Source: Oscillospiraceae bacterium (lineage in GTDB: Bacteria; Bacillota; Clostridia; Oscillospirales; Ruminococcaceae). From it: a stretch of 64,000 nt of DNA. Below the pieces are notes generated by a model. That model was not told the DNA's origin. It did no database searches and saw only the letters and a list, made by a program, of their open reading frames with translations. The stretch's first letter is position 1. Each line of letters opens with the position of its first letter. The stretch spans positions 1-64,000 of the forward strand of contig JAISZR010000004.1 in the NCBI GenBank assembly GCA_031284525.1, written 5' to 3'. The position numbers and the translations under genes were made by a program. Positions 40,585 through 51,741 of the stretch are shown here, in pieces.

Positions 40585-41256
40585 CTAAACAATATTGTTT
40601 CCTACCAAAACGTCGGACACTCTCCGCGCGATGATCCCTTCTGGCAGCAAGCCATTTTCGTCACAGCAAGTTATAACCTTCCAACCCAGTTTATCAGCAG
40701 CATAAATCGCAGCTTTGCGGCAATTTTCTAAGTAGTCTGTATCTCGTTCATGCAGATCTTTGCAAGCACCTCCTGTTTCTTTGCAACGTTTGGTCAACAA
40801 TCCAGAGCAAATTTCTGGATCCACATCAAGATAGATAGTGATTTCTGGCCTTGGGAGCCCGAATTTTCCATATTCTAGATCATCTAACCAACGCAAAAAA
40901 CCTTCCCATTCCTCCTCGCCAAGTTTGCTCATCTGATGAATTGCATTGGATGTCGTATATCTATCGGCAATAATATAGCCTAAGCTCGAATAATCCTGCT
41001 TCCATCCCAAACTAAAACTCGCGAATCTATCAACAGCATAAAAAGTCGAAACCGCATAAGGATTAACTAGGCTCGCATCCGAACCAAAATCACCGGCCAG
41101 ATACATTTTGACAAGTGTACTGGATTTCGCGTTGTAATCCGGGAACGAAATCTTCTTTACTCTCTCACCTTTCTGCAACAACGCTCCCTGGAGTTTTGCC
41201 GATTGTGTTGCTTTCCCACTGCCGTCAATACCGTCTATTACAATCAATTTTGCCAA
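40585..41256 (-). CDS. tmk: Thymidylate kinase
   Basis: IVIDGIDGSGKATQSAKL, dTMP kinase pattern, DRYTTSNAIHQ. Confidence 0.88.
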   Translation of the reverse strand: MAKLIVIDGIDGSGKATQSAKLQGALLQKGERVKKISFPDYNAKSSTLVKMYLAGDFGSDASLVNPYAVSTFYAVDRFASFSLGWKQDYSSLGYIIADRYTTSNAIHQMSKLGEEEWEGFLRWLDDLEYGKFGLPRPEITIYLDVDPEICSGLLTKRCKETGGACKDLHERDTDYLENCRKAAIYAADKLGWKVITCCDENGLLPEGIIARRVSDVLVGNNIV

Positions 41257-41308
41257 ACGCCAAAGCCCCCCTTTTCAACTCGGCAAACCTCTGCGACTTC
41301 CATGTCTT

Positions 41309-42730
41309 TCATCTGCTACGCCTTAAGAATGCCTCGAGCGCCCGGTTTAACATATAAACATCCAATTTCGAGGTAATTTCGTAAGGGGAATGCATCGAAA
41401 GCAACGGCACGCCAACATCAAGCACATCAACATTCAGCCGCGCTATATATTTTGCAACTGTGCCGCCGCCGCCAGTATCAACTTTGCCGAGCATCCCCGG
41501 TTGCCAAGCCACACTGTTCTCGTCCAGAATTGTTGTTACCTTGTGCACGAACTCCGCCGCCGCGTCAGAAGTGCCAGATTTTCCACGCGAACCAGTATAT
41601 TTTGTAACAACCGCGCCGTGGTTAAGCATTGCAGTATTACTCTTTTCGAATGCGTCTGGCCAAGATGGATCGAATGCCGCATTGACATCAGCCGAGAGAC
41701 AACAACTATTCGCCAGAACCTTCCTGCAATTCGCACCCATTTTTGAGACCAAATCTTCCACGAAAAAACCGAAGAAAAAAGATTCGAGGCCTGTATTACC
41801 CTCACTACCAGTTTCTTCTTTATCTGCAAACACTGTCAATGCGGTATAAGTCGGGATATTAAGCCTGAGATGCGACATCAATGAGGCATATGCACAGACC
41901 CTGTCATCCTGCCCATAAGCGCCAATCAAACTTCTGTCAAATCCAACATCCCGTGCCTTAAAAACAGGCACAAGACTTATTTCCGCCGTGACCATATCTT
42001 GCTCGGTAAGCCCATATTTGTCATTTAGAATCTTAAAAATATTCAATTTCACAAGGTCGGCGCCGTCGCCAGCTTCGCTAGGATCCGCGCAATAAGGCAA
42101 ACTCCCAACCAAAAGATTCAACTCTTCCCCCATAACACCCTTAGAAAACGGCCTTTTCATCTGCTCATCCGCAAGATGCGGGAGTAGATCTGTGATGCAA
42201 AAGAGAGGTTCCTCTTCAAGTTCTCCTATTTTCAGCGTTAATTCTTCACCATTTTTTTTAATCACTTTGCCGTGAATTGCGAGCGGAAGGGCCGTCCACT
42301 GATATTTCTTGATGCCACCGTAATAATGGGTCTTAAAGTAACACAGCTCGCTTTTTTCATAAACCGGCCTCGGTTTGAGGTCAATCCGCGGCGAATCTAT
42401 GTGTGAAACTAGGATGCTTAACCCTTCTTCTAGACCTTTTTGACCAATAGTCCCGATAACCACTGCCTTATTGCGGTTTATATAATAAAACCTATCTCCG
42501 GGTTTATACTTCACATTTTCTTTGCCGCAATCAAACGCGCAGAACCCGTTTTTTTCTGCTTCTGATTTTATATAATCCACACACTCACGTTCCGTTTTGC
42601 AGCTCGAAAGGAAGCTCTTATATCCTTCAGCAAAGCGATTTGCTTCCTCCCGTCCTTCCGACCCAATGGACTTTTGGATATGAGCTGGCTCAAAAAACAG
42701 TCGTTCTTTTAATTCTTTTGTTTTCCCCAA
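41309..42730 (-). CDS. M18 family aminopeptidase
   Basis: SHIDSPRIDLKPRP, GQDDRVCAYASL, DKEETGSEGNTG, HSPYEITSKLDV. Confidence 0.9.
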   Translation of the reverse strand: MGKTKELKERLFFEPAHIQKSIGSEGREEANRFAEGYKSFLSSCKTERECVDYIKSEAEKNGFCAFDCGKENVKYKPGDRFYYINRNKAVVIGTIGQKGLEEGLSILVSHIDSPRIDLKPRPVYEKSELCYFKTHYYGGIKKYQWTALPLAIHGKVIKKNGEELTLKIGELEEEPLFCITDLLPHLADEQMKRPFSKGVMGEELNLLVGSLPYCADPSEAGDGADLVKLNIFKILNDKYGLTEQDMVTAEISLVPVFKARDVGFDRSLIGAYGQDDRVCAYASLMSHLRLNIPTYTALTVFADKEETGSEGNTGLESFFFGFFVEDLVSKMGANCRKVLANSCCLSADVNAAFDPSWPDAFEKSNTAMLNHGAVVTKYTGSRGKSGTSDAAAEFVHKVTTILDENSVAWQPGMLGKVDTGGGGTVAKYIARLNVDVLDVGVPLLSMHSPYEITSKLDVYMLNRALEAFLRRSR

Positions 42731-43721
42731 AAGATTCCCTCCCTGCAGCTCTTGTTAATCTATCATAAACGGCACAATGCGGTGATGGTGCCCTCACAAA
42801 CACTCGCTTAAATCCCAATTCATCAACTTTTCTGAGCACCGCGAACAAATTATGTGCAAGCTCGGCAGAATTAAATTGCCCGCCATATTCAAGGCACATA
42901 CAGTCTAGATCTAGCTTTTCGCCTGTAAACACCATCGCACAGGAACTACCGTCCAAAACAGCATTTACCTGCGTTGTAAACTCAGAAATACCGCCACTTA
43001 TCAACACAACTTCGGCGTTAGGCGAGTAGTGCCTATATTTTATTCCCGGCGAACAGATACTTTCTTCTTCGTGTTTTTGCAAAGTTTCAACCGCGCCTAT
43101 CACCCCCTCAATCTGCGATTTTGTTATAATCCCGGTCCTTAGGATTTTATATGGCTTCTTTGTCATAAGTATAATAGTCGATTCCAAACCAACTTTGCAG
43201 CTGCCACCATCCACAATAAAGTCAACTTTGTCGCCTAGGTCATCAACGCAGTGCCTAGCCATTGTTGGACTTGGTAACCCAGAAAGATTCGCAGATGGTG
43301 CCGCAAGCGGCAATTTTGCGCACTCGATTATAGAAAGCGCCACTTTGTGGCTCGGCATCCTAACTGCAACTGAATCGAGACCAGCGGTCACAATGTTCGG
43401 GACTTCCCTGTTTTTTTTGAGCACCAAAGTAAGTGGTCCCGGCCAAAACGCATTTATTAATTTTTTTGCATCATTCGAAAAATCTGAAACCAAGTTATTT
43501 AGCATTCTCATATTACTAATGTGCACAATGAGCGGATTGTCACTCGGGCGCCCTTTGATTTCAAAGATCTTTTTAACAGCCTCCTGATTCATTGCATCCG
43601 CAGCCAAACCGTAAACCGTTTCAGTCGGAATGGCAACGACTGCACCACCATGCAGACGCTCCGAAATTTTTTCTAACTCTTCGCTACTCAACCCATTCTC
43701 ATCAGCTTTTATAAGCTCCAA
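42690..43721 (-). CDS. L-threonylcarbamoyladenylate synthase (Sua5/YwlC)
   Basis: GGAVVAIPTETVYGLAADA, KGRPSDNPLIVHI, APSANLSGLPSPT. Confidence 0.92.
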   Translation of the reverse strand: MELIKADENGLSSEELEKISERLHGGAVVAIPTETVYGLAADAMNQEAVKKIFEIKGRPSDNPLIVHISNMRMLNNLVSDFSNDAKKLINAFWPGPLTLVLKKNREVPNIVTAGLDSVAVRMPSHKVALSIIECAKLPLAAPSANLSGLPSPTMARHCVDDLGDKVDFIVDGGSCKVGLESTIILMTKKPYKILRTGIITKSQIEGVIGAVETLQKHEEESICSPGIKYRHYSPNAEVVLISGGISEFTTQVNAVLDGSSCAMVFTGEKLDLDCMCLEYGGQFNSAELAHNLFAVLRKVDELGFKRVFVRAPSPHCAVYDRLTRAAGRESFGENKRIKRTTVF

Positions 43722-44801
43722 CTAATCGCTAACCCCCTGTTTCAATTTCTCCGCTTGATCAAACGCCGTGAGCTGATCAATAATCTCGTCTATATCGCCG
43801 TTCAATATCGCATCCAATTTATAAAGCGTGAGCCCTATTCTGTGGTCTGTAACCCTGCTTTGCGGGAAGTTATAGGTTCTTATTCTTTCCGAGCGGTCCC
43901 CAGTTCCGACCTGAGTTTTCCTTTGGTTTGCGATTCTTTCGTTTTGTTCTCCACATTTTTTTTCATAAAGTTTTGCCCGCAAAATCTTCATCGCCTTGTC
44001 TTTGTTCTTATGCTGACTGCGTTCATCTTGGCATTCAACAACGAGACCGGTTGGGATGTGCGTTATCCTGATTGCAGATTCCGTTTTATTTATGTGCTGA
44101 CCTCCCGCTCCGCTCGCTCTGAACGTGTCAATCTGCAGCTCCGCTGGGTTAATTTCAACGTCAACTTCTTCCGCCTCCGGCAAAACCGCAACAGTAACAG
44201 TGGACGTATGAATCCTCCCAGAAGCCTCAGTCTCTGGCACTCTTTGAACCCTATGAACACCACTTTCAAACTTCAGCCTTGAGTAGGCACCATCGCCAGT
44301 CACTAAAAAACCAATTTCTTTCAAGCCGCCTAGTTCCCGGATATTGGCACCCAAAGTTTCCAATTTCCAACCTTTCCTCTCCGCATACATGGAATACATA
44401 CGAAACAAACTTGCGGCAAAAAGGGTTGCTTCTTCGCCGCCTGCACCGCCTCTGATCTCGATGATAACATTTTTTTCGTCGTTCGGATCCCTTGGCAAAA
44501 GAAGAATTTTGAGCTCCTCACGGAATTTTTCAAGATCGCTCTTGGCCTGATTAAACTGCATTTGAGCCATCTCTTTAAGGTCTCTATCATCACTCAGCTC
44601 TGAAAGGATATTTTGTGCCTCCTGCAGCAACTCTTCAGCCTCATTATACGCATTGAACTTTTCAATAACCGGGATGAGATTTTTGCGTTCTTTCCCAAAC
44701 TTTTTGTAAGCAACTGGGTCACTCAAAATGTCTGGATTTTGCAATGCATCTGTAATTTCAGCGTACCTTTCTTTCACAGCCTTCAACTTTTCAAACATAT
44801 C
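43722..44801 (-). CDS. prfA: Peptide chain release factor 1
   Basis: [44 protein letters not shown]. Confidence 0.94.
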   Translation of the reverse strand, partial: DMFEKLKAVKERYAEITDALQNPDILSDPVAYKKFGKERKNLIPVIEKFNAYNEAEELLQEAQNILSELSDDRDLKEMAQMQFNQAKSDLEKFREELKILLLPRDPNDEKNVIIEIRGGAGGEEATLFAASLFRMYSMYAERKGWKLETLGANIRELGGLKEIGFLVTGDGAYSRLKFESGVHRVQRVPETEASGRIHTSTVTVAVLPEAEEVDVEINPAELQIDTFRASGAGGQHINKTESAIRITHIPTGLVVECQDERSQHKNKDKAMKILRAKLYEKKCGEQNERIANQRKTQVGTGDRSERIRTYNFPQSRVTDHRIGLTLYKLDAILNGDIDEIIDQLTAFDQAEKLKQGVSD

Positions 44802-44863
44802 ATCCACCTTTTCGCAAACCTGCACCCCATCTGATAAACTAAAAATCCGCGACCAAACACATT

Positions 44864-45630
44864 TCAAATACTATCAATGTCATTAAGATAGATTCCTCGC
44901 ATCTGCTTTGCCTTCCCACAACTCATCTTTCCCTCTTTGCAATCACCGCTAACACACCTCGGACCCGCATTTTTAAAGAGTTCCGGGGCTACTCGCCTTG
45001 CAAGTTTTAACATTTGGAAGGCAAGTCCCCGAATTTCCCATTGCGCACGGTTACAGCATCGCAGCAAGAAAAAATGTTTGAGTTCCCTTGCATTCATTGT
45101 CACAATCAGCTTTGTTTCGCAGGCATTTGGAAGAACGTACCGTGCATCCTCAATTGCAATCTTTTGCGCCATTGAATCAGCTTTCTCTTCACTAACCCCG
45201 TCCCTGAGCAGTCTTTCTTTTTGTATTTTCACCAAAATATCAGAAAGTTTTGCGTAGCTCTTTCTCGCATTTTCCATCGCTGCATAAAACTCAACCTTGG
45301 CTTCCTCATCTGTTTCGATTGCCGGTGGCGTAACAAACTCAAATTCCGAGGCCTTGACATAACGCTGACTCTGCACACTGAACGAGGCAATACGATGCCT
45401 TGTAATTTGCGCCATTAGCGACCGCGAAACCCCATCAATGCCAAAGGTAAAACTCGCGTGTTCCATCGGGCTTTCGTGCCCCATCTCACTCAGCATATCA
45501 ACAAATTCACTGGCGGATTCGGCGGAAATTCCAGCACTTAAATCTGCCACTTTCTTATCGCTATAGCACAGTTTCGCGGCAGAGGCCACCAATTTTTGAG
45601 AGTCTCTTGTGTATTCTAGTAACGTAACAC
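44864..45630 (-). CDS. thyX: FAD-dependent thymidylate synthase ThyX (start approximate; ORF extends to 45733)
   Basis: [15 protein letters not shown] ThyX motif. Confidence 0.9.
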
Positions 45631-46875
45631 TCAGCAAACCATTTCTTCCTTCCCGCAAAACATTATTTTCTTCGCATCCCCCAACAAATAAAGTGACCCC
45701 GTTATAATGAGTGCATCCGCAGACTGCAGCCATTCTTCCGCCTTTTCCGCTGCCAAATCCAAATCGTCATTAAAATAGATCTCCGGCCCCACAATCCCAC
45801 TTGCGAGTTCCTCTGAATGGACAGCTCTTTCACTCTTTGCCTTTGTGAATACCAAACCGCTTACCCTTTTTGCCAATGCATCAATGCAGTCCCGATATGC
45901 TTTATCGGTCAGCATACCAACAAGTGAGATAACCCTCTTGCCGCCTAGGTTCGTGTCTATATATTCGCACAGAGCCTTAAAGCCCCCAATATTATGAGCG
46001 CCATCTAAAATTATCAAAGGGTTCTCGCTTATAATTTCCAATCGCCCGGCAAATTTTATATCGTTAAGGTACCGGGGCAACGCCCCTAGATCTATGCTAA
46101 AACCCCTCTTTTCAAGACATTTACAGATTTCTATGACTGTAATGCAATTCTGAACTTGGTGTACACCCGGCAGAACCAAATTATATTGGACCCCACAATA
46201 AACAAAGCTGGTAGACTTAAATGTGGTTCGAATCATCAATTCTTCCCTGCGCACCTGCGACTCAACCAAGTTGATTTTTCTAAAATTCCCAACAATTCTC
46301 CCTATCTCGCTCCGCACCTCTTGGTGTTGCCAAGGACTAACAACAACATCTGCACCCTCTTTGATAATCCCTGCCTTTTCGCGAGCAATCTCTTTCAAAC
46401 TATTCCCCAAAAGGTTTTCATGATCAAACGAAATCGAACTGATCGCACAAACATCTGGCGCCTTTATAATATTTGTGGAATCCAATGTCCCCCCGAGACC
46501 GACCTCCAAAACAACAATATCGCATTTGCATTCCGCAAAATAGCAAAAAGCCATTGCCGTCGTTATTTCAAATTCCGTCGGCGGGTCATCTTTAAGCTCT
46601 TTTGCCACTTTCAAAACCTCTCCGCGGATTCTTGTCTGCGCGCTAGGCGGGATTTGCTCTCCATTTACTTCGATTTTTTCGCAAAAATCAACAAGATATG
46701 GAGAGGTAAACTTGCCAACAACATAACCCGAAAGTTTTAACACATGCGAAACCATTGTAACTATGCTGCCCTTTCCATTCGTCCCCGCAACATGCACAAA
46801 CCTGAGTTTATCCTGCGGATTTCCAAACGCGGCACAAAGCGCCCGGATTCGGGAAAGCCCCGGCTTAATCTCCAT
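45631..46875 (-). CDS. folC: Folylpolyglutamate/dihydrofolate synthase
   Basis: VHVAGTNGKGSIVTMVSHVL, TSPYLVDFCEKI, LDGAHNIGGF. Confidence 0.92.
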   Translation of the reverse strand: MEIKPGLSRIRALCAAFGNPQDKLRFVHVAGTNGKGSIVTMVSHVLKLSGYVVGKFTSPYLVDFCEKIEVNGEQIPPSAQTRIRGEVLKVAKELKDDPPTEFEITTAMAFCYFAECKCDIVVLEVGLGGTLDSTNIIKAPDVCAISSISFDHENLLGNSLKEIAREKAGIIKEGADVVVSPWQHQEVRSEIGRIVGNFRKINLVESQVRREELMIRTTFKSTSFVYCGVQYNLVLPGVHQVQNCITVIEICKCLEKRGFSIDLGALPRYLNDIKFAGRLEIISENPLIILDGAHNIGGFKALCEYIDTNLGGKRVISLVGMLTDKAYRDCIDALAKRVSGLVFTKAKSERAVHSEELASGIVGPEIYFNDDLDLAAEKAEEWLQSADALIITGSLYLLGDAKKIMFCGKEEMVC

Positions 46876-49501
46876 CCCCTAATCCACCACCCTCCGCGAT
46901 TTGTTGCAAGCTCTCCTCGACGTTAGCGATACACCTAGTTAATTCTTCCATCTCCACTTTGTATTTTGCAGCGACATTAGGTGCCTTTTCCCAAATCTCT
47001 TTTTTTGCAAGCCTCTGCTCCAAAACCTCATGTTCTTTTTGGTATTTCTCAAGCATTGTAACTAGCCTTGCGCGTTCTTTCCCTTTGTCAACAGCATCAA
47101 CAACCAAGACGAAAATCCGTGCCGCCCCAGTATTTGTCGCAAACATTTCATCCGTTTTAACGCCACACACGTCAAAATCAACAGATTCGGCAAAACCAAG
47201 CGCCATAATAAGCTTTCCACTATTTTTTATTATCTCATCCTCGGTTAAAATATATACTTTCACTTTTTTGTTTTGCGGAACTTTCCCCTCCGCTCTCGCA
47301 CTGCGAATTGCCCTAATCACAAGGACTAGCTTTTCGAATTCGGCGATTTCGGTCTCAAACATTGCACCGCGGTCGCTCTCGCTCCACGGTTGAATCATAA
47401 TGCTTTCACCATCAGATTGAAAAGCTTGCCAAAGTTCTTCCGTCACAAACGGCATAAACGGATGCAGAAGTTTCAAGATATTCCGCATCACAAAGACCAA
47501 AACCCCACGGACATTCGGTTCCTGCGTCTTTATTTTAACTTTAGCAATCTCTATGTACCAATCACAAAAAACGTCCCAAGTAAAGTCATAAATCTTTTGC
47601 AGAGCAATTCCGAATTCGAATCCATCTAGGTTGGCAGAAACTTCATCAATCAGGTGATTTAATTTCCCGATTACCCATTTGTCTGCGATTTCAAGCTCAT
47701 TTACCCTGAGTTCCCCATCCAATTCTTCCGGCACATTCATGAGGATAAACCTAGCAGCATTCCAGATTTTATTTGTGAAATTTCTAGCGAGCAGAACCTT
47801 CTCGTCTGAAAATTTAACATCACTGCCGGGACTGACACCAATCATCAAAGCCATTCGCAAGGCATCTGCGCCATCTCTTTCAATCACGCTCAGCGGATCA
47901 ACTCCGTTGCCAAGTGATTTGGACATCTTGCGCCCCTGGGCATCACGAACCAATCCATGTATATAAACGTACTTAAATGGTGCAACTTTCATCTGATCCA
48001 AGGACATAAACACCATTCGAGCCACCCAGAAAAAAATGATGTCATAGGCTGTAACTAGGGTTTGTGTTGGGAAGAACTTATCTAGCATTTTTGTTTTTTC
48101 TGGCCAACCCAAAGTCGAAAACGGCCAAAGCGCCGAAGAAAACCAAGTGTCAAGCGTATCTTCATCCTGTTTGATTTTTTTGCTGCCACACCGCTGGCAG
48201 CTTACCATAGGTTCCTTTGCAACCATCATATGCGAACAATCTGCGCAATAGTAAGCTGGAATCCGGTGCCCCCACCAAAGCTGTCTCGAGATGCACCAGT
48301 CCTTTATGTTTTCCAGCCAGTTGAAATATATCTTCTCGAATCGTTCTGGAACGAATTCAACTTCTTTTTTCCTAACTGCATCAATTGCCGGTTTGGCAAG
48401 TTCCTTCATTCTGACAAACCACTGTACCAAAGCCATCGGCTCAATTGTTTCTCCGCACCTGTAACACAAGCCTACGTTGTGTTTTAGCGGTTTGGTTCCG
48501 GCCAGTTTGCCAAAAGCTTCCAAATCTTTTAAAATTGCTTCTCTTGCCTCCATCAAGCCAAGGCCGCGGTATTTGTCACCGTTTTCATTGATTTTACCAT
48601 CCTGCGTCATAACGTTAATGGATGGCAATCTATGCCGTAATCCTATTTCAAAATCATTTGGATCGTGGGCCGGTGTTACCTTAAGAACGCCAGTCCCAAA
48701 ATCCATTAACACGTGATCATCCGCGATAATTGGAACCCGCCTGTTGACAAGCGGCACAATCGCGGTTTTGCCAACCAAATTTTTAAATCGCTCGTCTTTC
48801 CCATTAACCGCAACAGCCGTATCACCCAACATTGTTTCTGGCCTAGTCGTGGCAATAGTCAGTGTACCACCACCCTCAACATCATAGTTTATATGCCAAA
48901 GATAACCATCTCTTTCAGTGTATTCTACCTCGGCATCAGAAATCGAAGTTTTGCACTTTGGGCACCAATTTACGGTTCTTTCTCCCTTGTATATTAATCC
49001 ACGACCATAAAGGTTAACAAAAACCTCAATCACCGCTTTGCTGCAACCTTCATCCATCGTGAATCGTTCTTTGCTCCAATCACACGAACAACCCAACCTC
49101 TTGATTTGGGAAACAATCTGTCCACCGTAGTTTTCTTTCCACTCAAACGCCCTCTTTAAGAAGGCTTCTCTGCCAAGTTGCGCTTTGGATATACCCTCTT
49201 CTCTCATCTGTGCCACAATTTTAGCCTCAGTAGCAATCGCAGAATGATCAGTGCCAGGCAACCACAGAACATCGAATCCCCGCATACGTTTAAACCGAAT
49301 AATCACATCTTGGACGGTCTCGTCAAGTGCGTGGCCCATATGTAATCTGCCAGTCACGTTGGGCGGCGGCATCACAATCGTATAGGGCCGCCTTTTCTCA
49401 TTTATCTCTTCGCTCACCCCAGAAAAGTTCTTTTCCCAAACCTTATACCACTCATTCTCGACTTCTTGGGGATCATATCTCTTACTCAATGCCCTATCCA
49501 T
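46865..49501 (-). CDS. valS: Valyl-tRNA synthetase
   Basis: PPPNVTGRLHMGHALDETVQD, GTDHSAIATEAKI, KMSKSLGNGVDP. Confidence 0.96.
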   Translation of the reverse strand: MDRALSKRYDPQEVENEWYKVWEKNFSGVSEEINEKRRPYTIVMPPPNVTGRLHMGHALDETVQDVIIRFKRMRGFDVLWLPGTDHSAIATEAKIVAQMREEGISKAQLGREAFLKRAFEWKENYGGQIVSQIKRLGCSCDWSKERFTMDEGCSKAVIEVFVNLYGRGLIYKGERTVNWCPKCKTSISDAEVEYTERDGYLWHINYDVEGGGTLTIATTRPETMLGDTAVAVNGKDERFKNLVGKTAIVPLVNRRVPIIADDHVLMDFGTGVLKVTPAHDPNDFEIGLRHRLPSINVMTQDGKINENGDKYRGLGLMEAREAILKDLEAFGKLAGTKPLKHNVGLCYRCGETIEPMALVQWFVRMKELAKPAIDAVRKKEVEFVPERFEKIYFNWLENIKDWCISRQLWWGHRIPAYYCADCSHMMVAKEPMVSCQRCGSKKIKQDEDTLDTWFSSALWPFSTLGWPEKTKMLDKFFPTQTLVTAYDIIFFWVARMVFMSLDQMKVAPFKYVYIHGLVRDAQGRKMSKSLGNGVDPLSVIERDGADALRMALMIGVSPGSDVKFSDEKVLLARNFTNKIWNAARFILMNVPEELDGELRVNELEIADKWVIGKLNHLIDEVSANLDGFEFGIALQKIYDFTWDVFCDWYIEIAKVKIKTQEPNVRGVLVFVMRNILKLLHPFMPFVTEELWQAFQSDGESIMIQPWSESDRGAMFETEIAEFEKLVLVIRAIRSARAEGKVPQNKKVKVYILTEDEIIKNSGKLIMALGFAESVDFDVCGVKTDEMFATNTGAARIFVLVVDAVDKGKERARLVTMLEKYQKEHEVLEQRLAKKEIWEKAPNVAAKYKVEMEELTRCIANVEESLQQIAEGGGLGDGD

Positions 49502-49793
49502 TTTCGACCTACTCCCAACAAAATAATCCAGACCACACAGCTACTCCTGCACGATTTTACAGATTCTGTGAGACACATATGCAATCTGTCTCAATTGCAC
49601 GCGTGTTATTGTATCATACCGTCCCGCTACGCACAACACTTATTTGTCACAAAGTTTATGTGATTCTTTGTGTAAATTGTTGGTTGCCCCTACCATTCTT
49701 GTGTTCTCGGTTAATCCACCTAATTTTAGGCACACACATTAACCCGCGTTTTCCGACCCCGCCACCTTCCGGCTGCACGGCGGGAAAGGCAGC

Positions 49794-49828
49794 AAAAAGC
49801 CCCTGGCGAAAACGTTGGCACAGGGGCT
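49794..49828 (-). terminator. Terminator of ABC efflux cassette
   Basis: Minus strand AGCCCCTG...CCAGGGGCTTTTT. Confidence 0.85.
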
Positions 49829-49853
49829 AAGGCGGCGAGCGAGTGGTGCAGCC

Positions 49854-50612
49854 TTATTTTAACATTCGCCTATTGTATACTCCCATAGCGAAGAGGTATG
49901 CCACAAGTAAAATTCCGATACACCAAGCGAGTGCAATCCAAACCTCATTACCCACAGAACCGCCGCTAAGCAAACTGCGAAGCAATTCAACAATACCGGC
50001 CATTGGTTGATTCTCCGCAAAAATACGGAGAGCCGTCGGCATCGTTTCCGTCGGCACAAACGCAGAACTGAGGAACGGCAAAAATATTAGGGGATACGAA
50101 AAGACATAGGATCCTTCCACGCTTTTCGCGGTCAGCCCCGGGATTATTGCAAGCCACGTCAACGCCAGTGTAAACAGCGCAAGAATTCCTGCAGCGCCGA
50201 GCCAGCGCAGAGGACTGCCGCTTGGACGAAACCCCAGGAGCAAGGCGACCAAGACAAGGACAAACACTGCAATCGCGTTTGAAATGAGGGAGGTCAACAC
50301 ATTTGACCACAGCGGCGCCGAACGTGGAATTGGCAGGGAGCGCAACCGCGCAAAGATCCCTTTTTGAATATCTGTGAACAAACGAACGGCAGTGTATGAA
50401 ACTCCGGAGGAGACACCCATCAGCAATATACCCGGCAATTGGTAATTCACATAATTTACGCCGTCACCCATACTCGTTTTGACCGCGCCGCCGAACACAT
50501 AAACAAACATCAGCATCATCGCAATCGGCATAACCGCAACGGTGATAATCGTGTCTGGGCTACGCAGGATATGCCGCATCTGCCGCCCAAAGAGAACGAA
50601 TGTGTGTCTCAT
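49854..50612 (-). CDS. ABC-2 type transporter permease
   Basis: Six TM-like segments; coupled to DrrA-type ATPase. Confidence 0.87.
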   Translation of the reverse strand: MRHTFVLFGRQMRHILRSPDTIITVAVMPIAMMLMFVYVFGGAVKTSMGDGVNYVNYQLPGILLMGVSSGVSYTAVRLFTDIQKGIFARLRSLPIPRSAPLWSNVLTSLISNAIAVFVLVLVALLLGFRPSGSPLRWLGAAGILALFTLALTWLAIIPGLTAKSVEGSYVFSYPLIFLPFLSSAFVPTETMPTALRIFAENQPMAGIVELLRSLLSGGSVGNEVWIALAWCIGILLVAYLFAMGVYNRRMLK

Positions 50613-51373
50613 TTTACTATCTCCTTTTTGCCAACAATCGCGAGAAATATCTCTTCGAGCGTCGGCTGTTTTTCAATGTATTCAACCCTTATAGGTGGGA
50701 ACGACTTTTTCAGTTCGTCCAACGTTCCAGTCGCTATAATTTTACCTTCATGCAAGATCGCGATGCGGTCTGCCAACTGCTCCGCTTCTTCTAGGTATTG
50801 TGTGGTGAGAAGGATTGTCGTGCCGCTGCCTGATAATTCTTTGACTGTTTTCCAAACTTCAAGCCTCATTTCCGGGTCAAGCCCTGTTGTGGGTTCGTCC
50901 AAGAAAATGACGGCAGCGTGCCCCACAAGGCTCATGGCAATATCGAGCCGCCGTGCCATGCCGCCAGAATAGGTATCCGCCCGACGATTTGCTACCCCGG
51001 TTAATCCAAAACGTTCTAACAGCGCGTCGGCGGTCTCTGCTGGCTTCTTGTCGTCTCTCAGTTTGGCAATTAAAATCAGATTCTCGCGTCCCGTAAGCAT
51101 ACCATCAACCGCCGCGAATTGCCCAGTCAGACTTATACTTGCACGCACTTTCGAAGGCTCGCGCAAAACGTCGAACCCGCAAACCTCGGCCGTCCCTTCA
51201 TCGGGTTTCAGGAGAGTGGCAAGAATATTGACGATGGTGGTCTTCCCCGCGCCATTAGAACCGAGCAATGCGAATATTTCACCCCGCTTGACGGCAAAAT
51301 CCACGCCCTTTAAGACTTCCGTCGATTTAAAAGATTTCCTCAAATCCTTGACTCCGATTGCCGTGTTCGTCAT
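50609..51373 (-). CDS. DrrA-type ABC transporter ATP-binding protein
   Basis: LLGSNGAGKTTIVNIL, YSGGMARRLDIAMSL, FLDEPTTGLDPE. Confidence 0.92.
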   Translation of the reverse strand: MTNTAIGVKDLRKSFKSTEVLKGVDFAVKRGEIFALLGSNGAGKTTIVNILATLLKPDEGTAEVCGFDVLREPSKVRASISLTGQFAAVDGMLTGRENLILIAKLRDDKKPAETADALLERFGLTGVANRRADTYSGGMARRLDIAMSLVGHAAVIFLDEPTTGLDPEMRLEVWKTVKELSGSGTTILLTTQYLEEAEQLADRIAILHEGKIIATGTLDELKKSFPPIRVEYIEKQPTLEEIFLAIVGKKEIVK

Positions 51374-51741
51374 TTCGATTCTCCTTTCTGACCGAATTTT
51401 TCCATGATATCGCGGTTGAGCTTATCGCGCCAGCCTTCCGTATATGTTTTCGCGCTGCACAAAAGTTCGTCGCAGAACGCAGCGACGTCGGCACCCGTGA
51501 TCTCCAAGACATGCTTGCCATCGGCGGCGCCTTGCTCAAACAACTCGATCAGGTCGTAGTGGATCTGCATCATGTCATAGCCCGATCCCGCCGCGAACAT
51601 CCACATATGCCCTTGGATTTTTTTGAATACGTATTGATAATCTTTCGGCAGTGCATCCACCCTTACCATGTGTCGCTTGTATTCACGCTTGCTCTCAACT
51701 ATTTTCATGATATTGAGGTAATTGTCAAAAAACTCAGACAT
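51370..51741 (-). CDS. DUF1048 family protein
   Basis: MSEFFDNYLNIMKIVESKREYKRHMVRVDALPKDYQYVFKKIQGHMW; position between PadR and ABC ATPase. Confidence 0.75.
   Translation of the reverse strand: MSEFFDNYLNIMKIVESKREYKRHMVRVDALPKDYQYVFKKIQGHMWMFAAGSGYDMMQIHYDLIELFEQGAADGKHVLEITGADVAAFCDELLCSAKTYTEGWRDKLNRDIMEKFGQKGESK

Noticed and set aside
43755-44282. 175-aa plus-strand ORF
   Set aside because: Antisense to well-supported prfA.
45631-45733. Long ThyX start overlapping folC by ~100 bp
   Set aside because: N-terminal extension MAAVCGCTHYNG... lies within the folC C-terminal coding region; a start near 45630 fits ThyX better.
46205-46225. GGTTCGAATC string resembling a tRNA T-arm
   Set aside because: Lies inside folC, with no matching acceptor or anticodon arms; no tRNA gene was identified in the window.
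46156-46740. 194-aa plus-strand ORF
   Set aside because: Antisense to well-supported folC.
49327-49830. 167-aa plus-strand ORF crossing the valS start
   Set aside because: Partly antisense to valS, runs into the minus-strand terminator, no recognisable domain.
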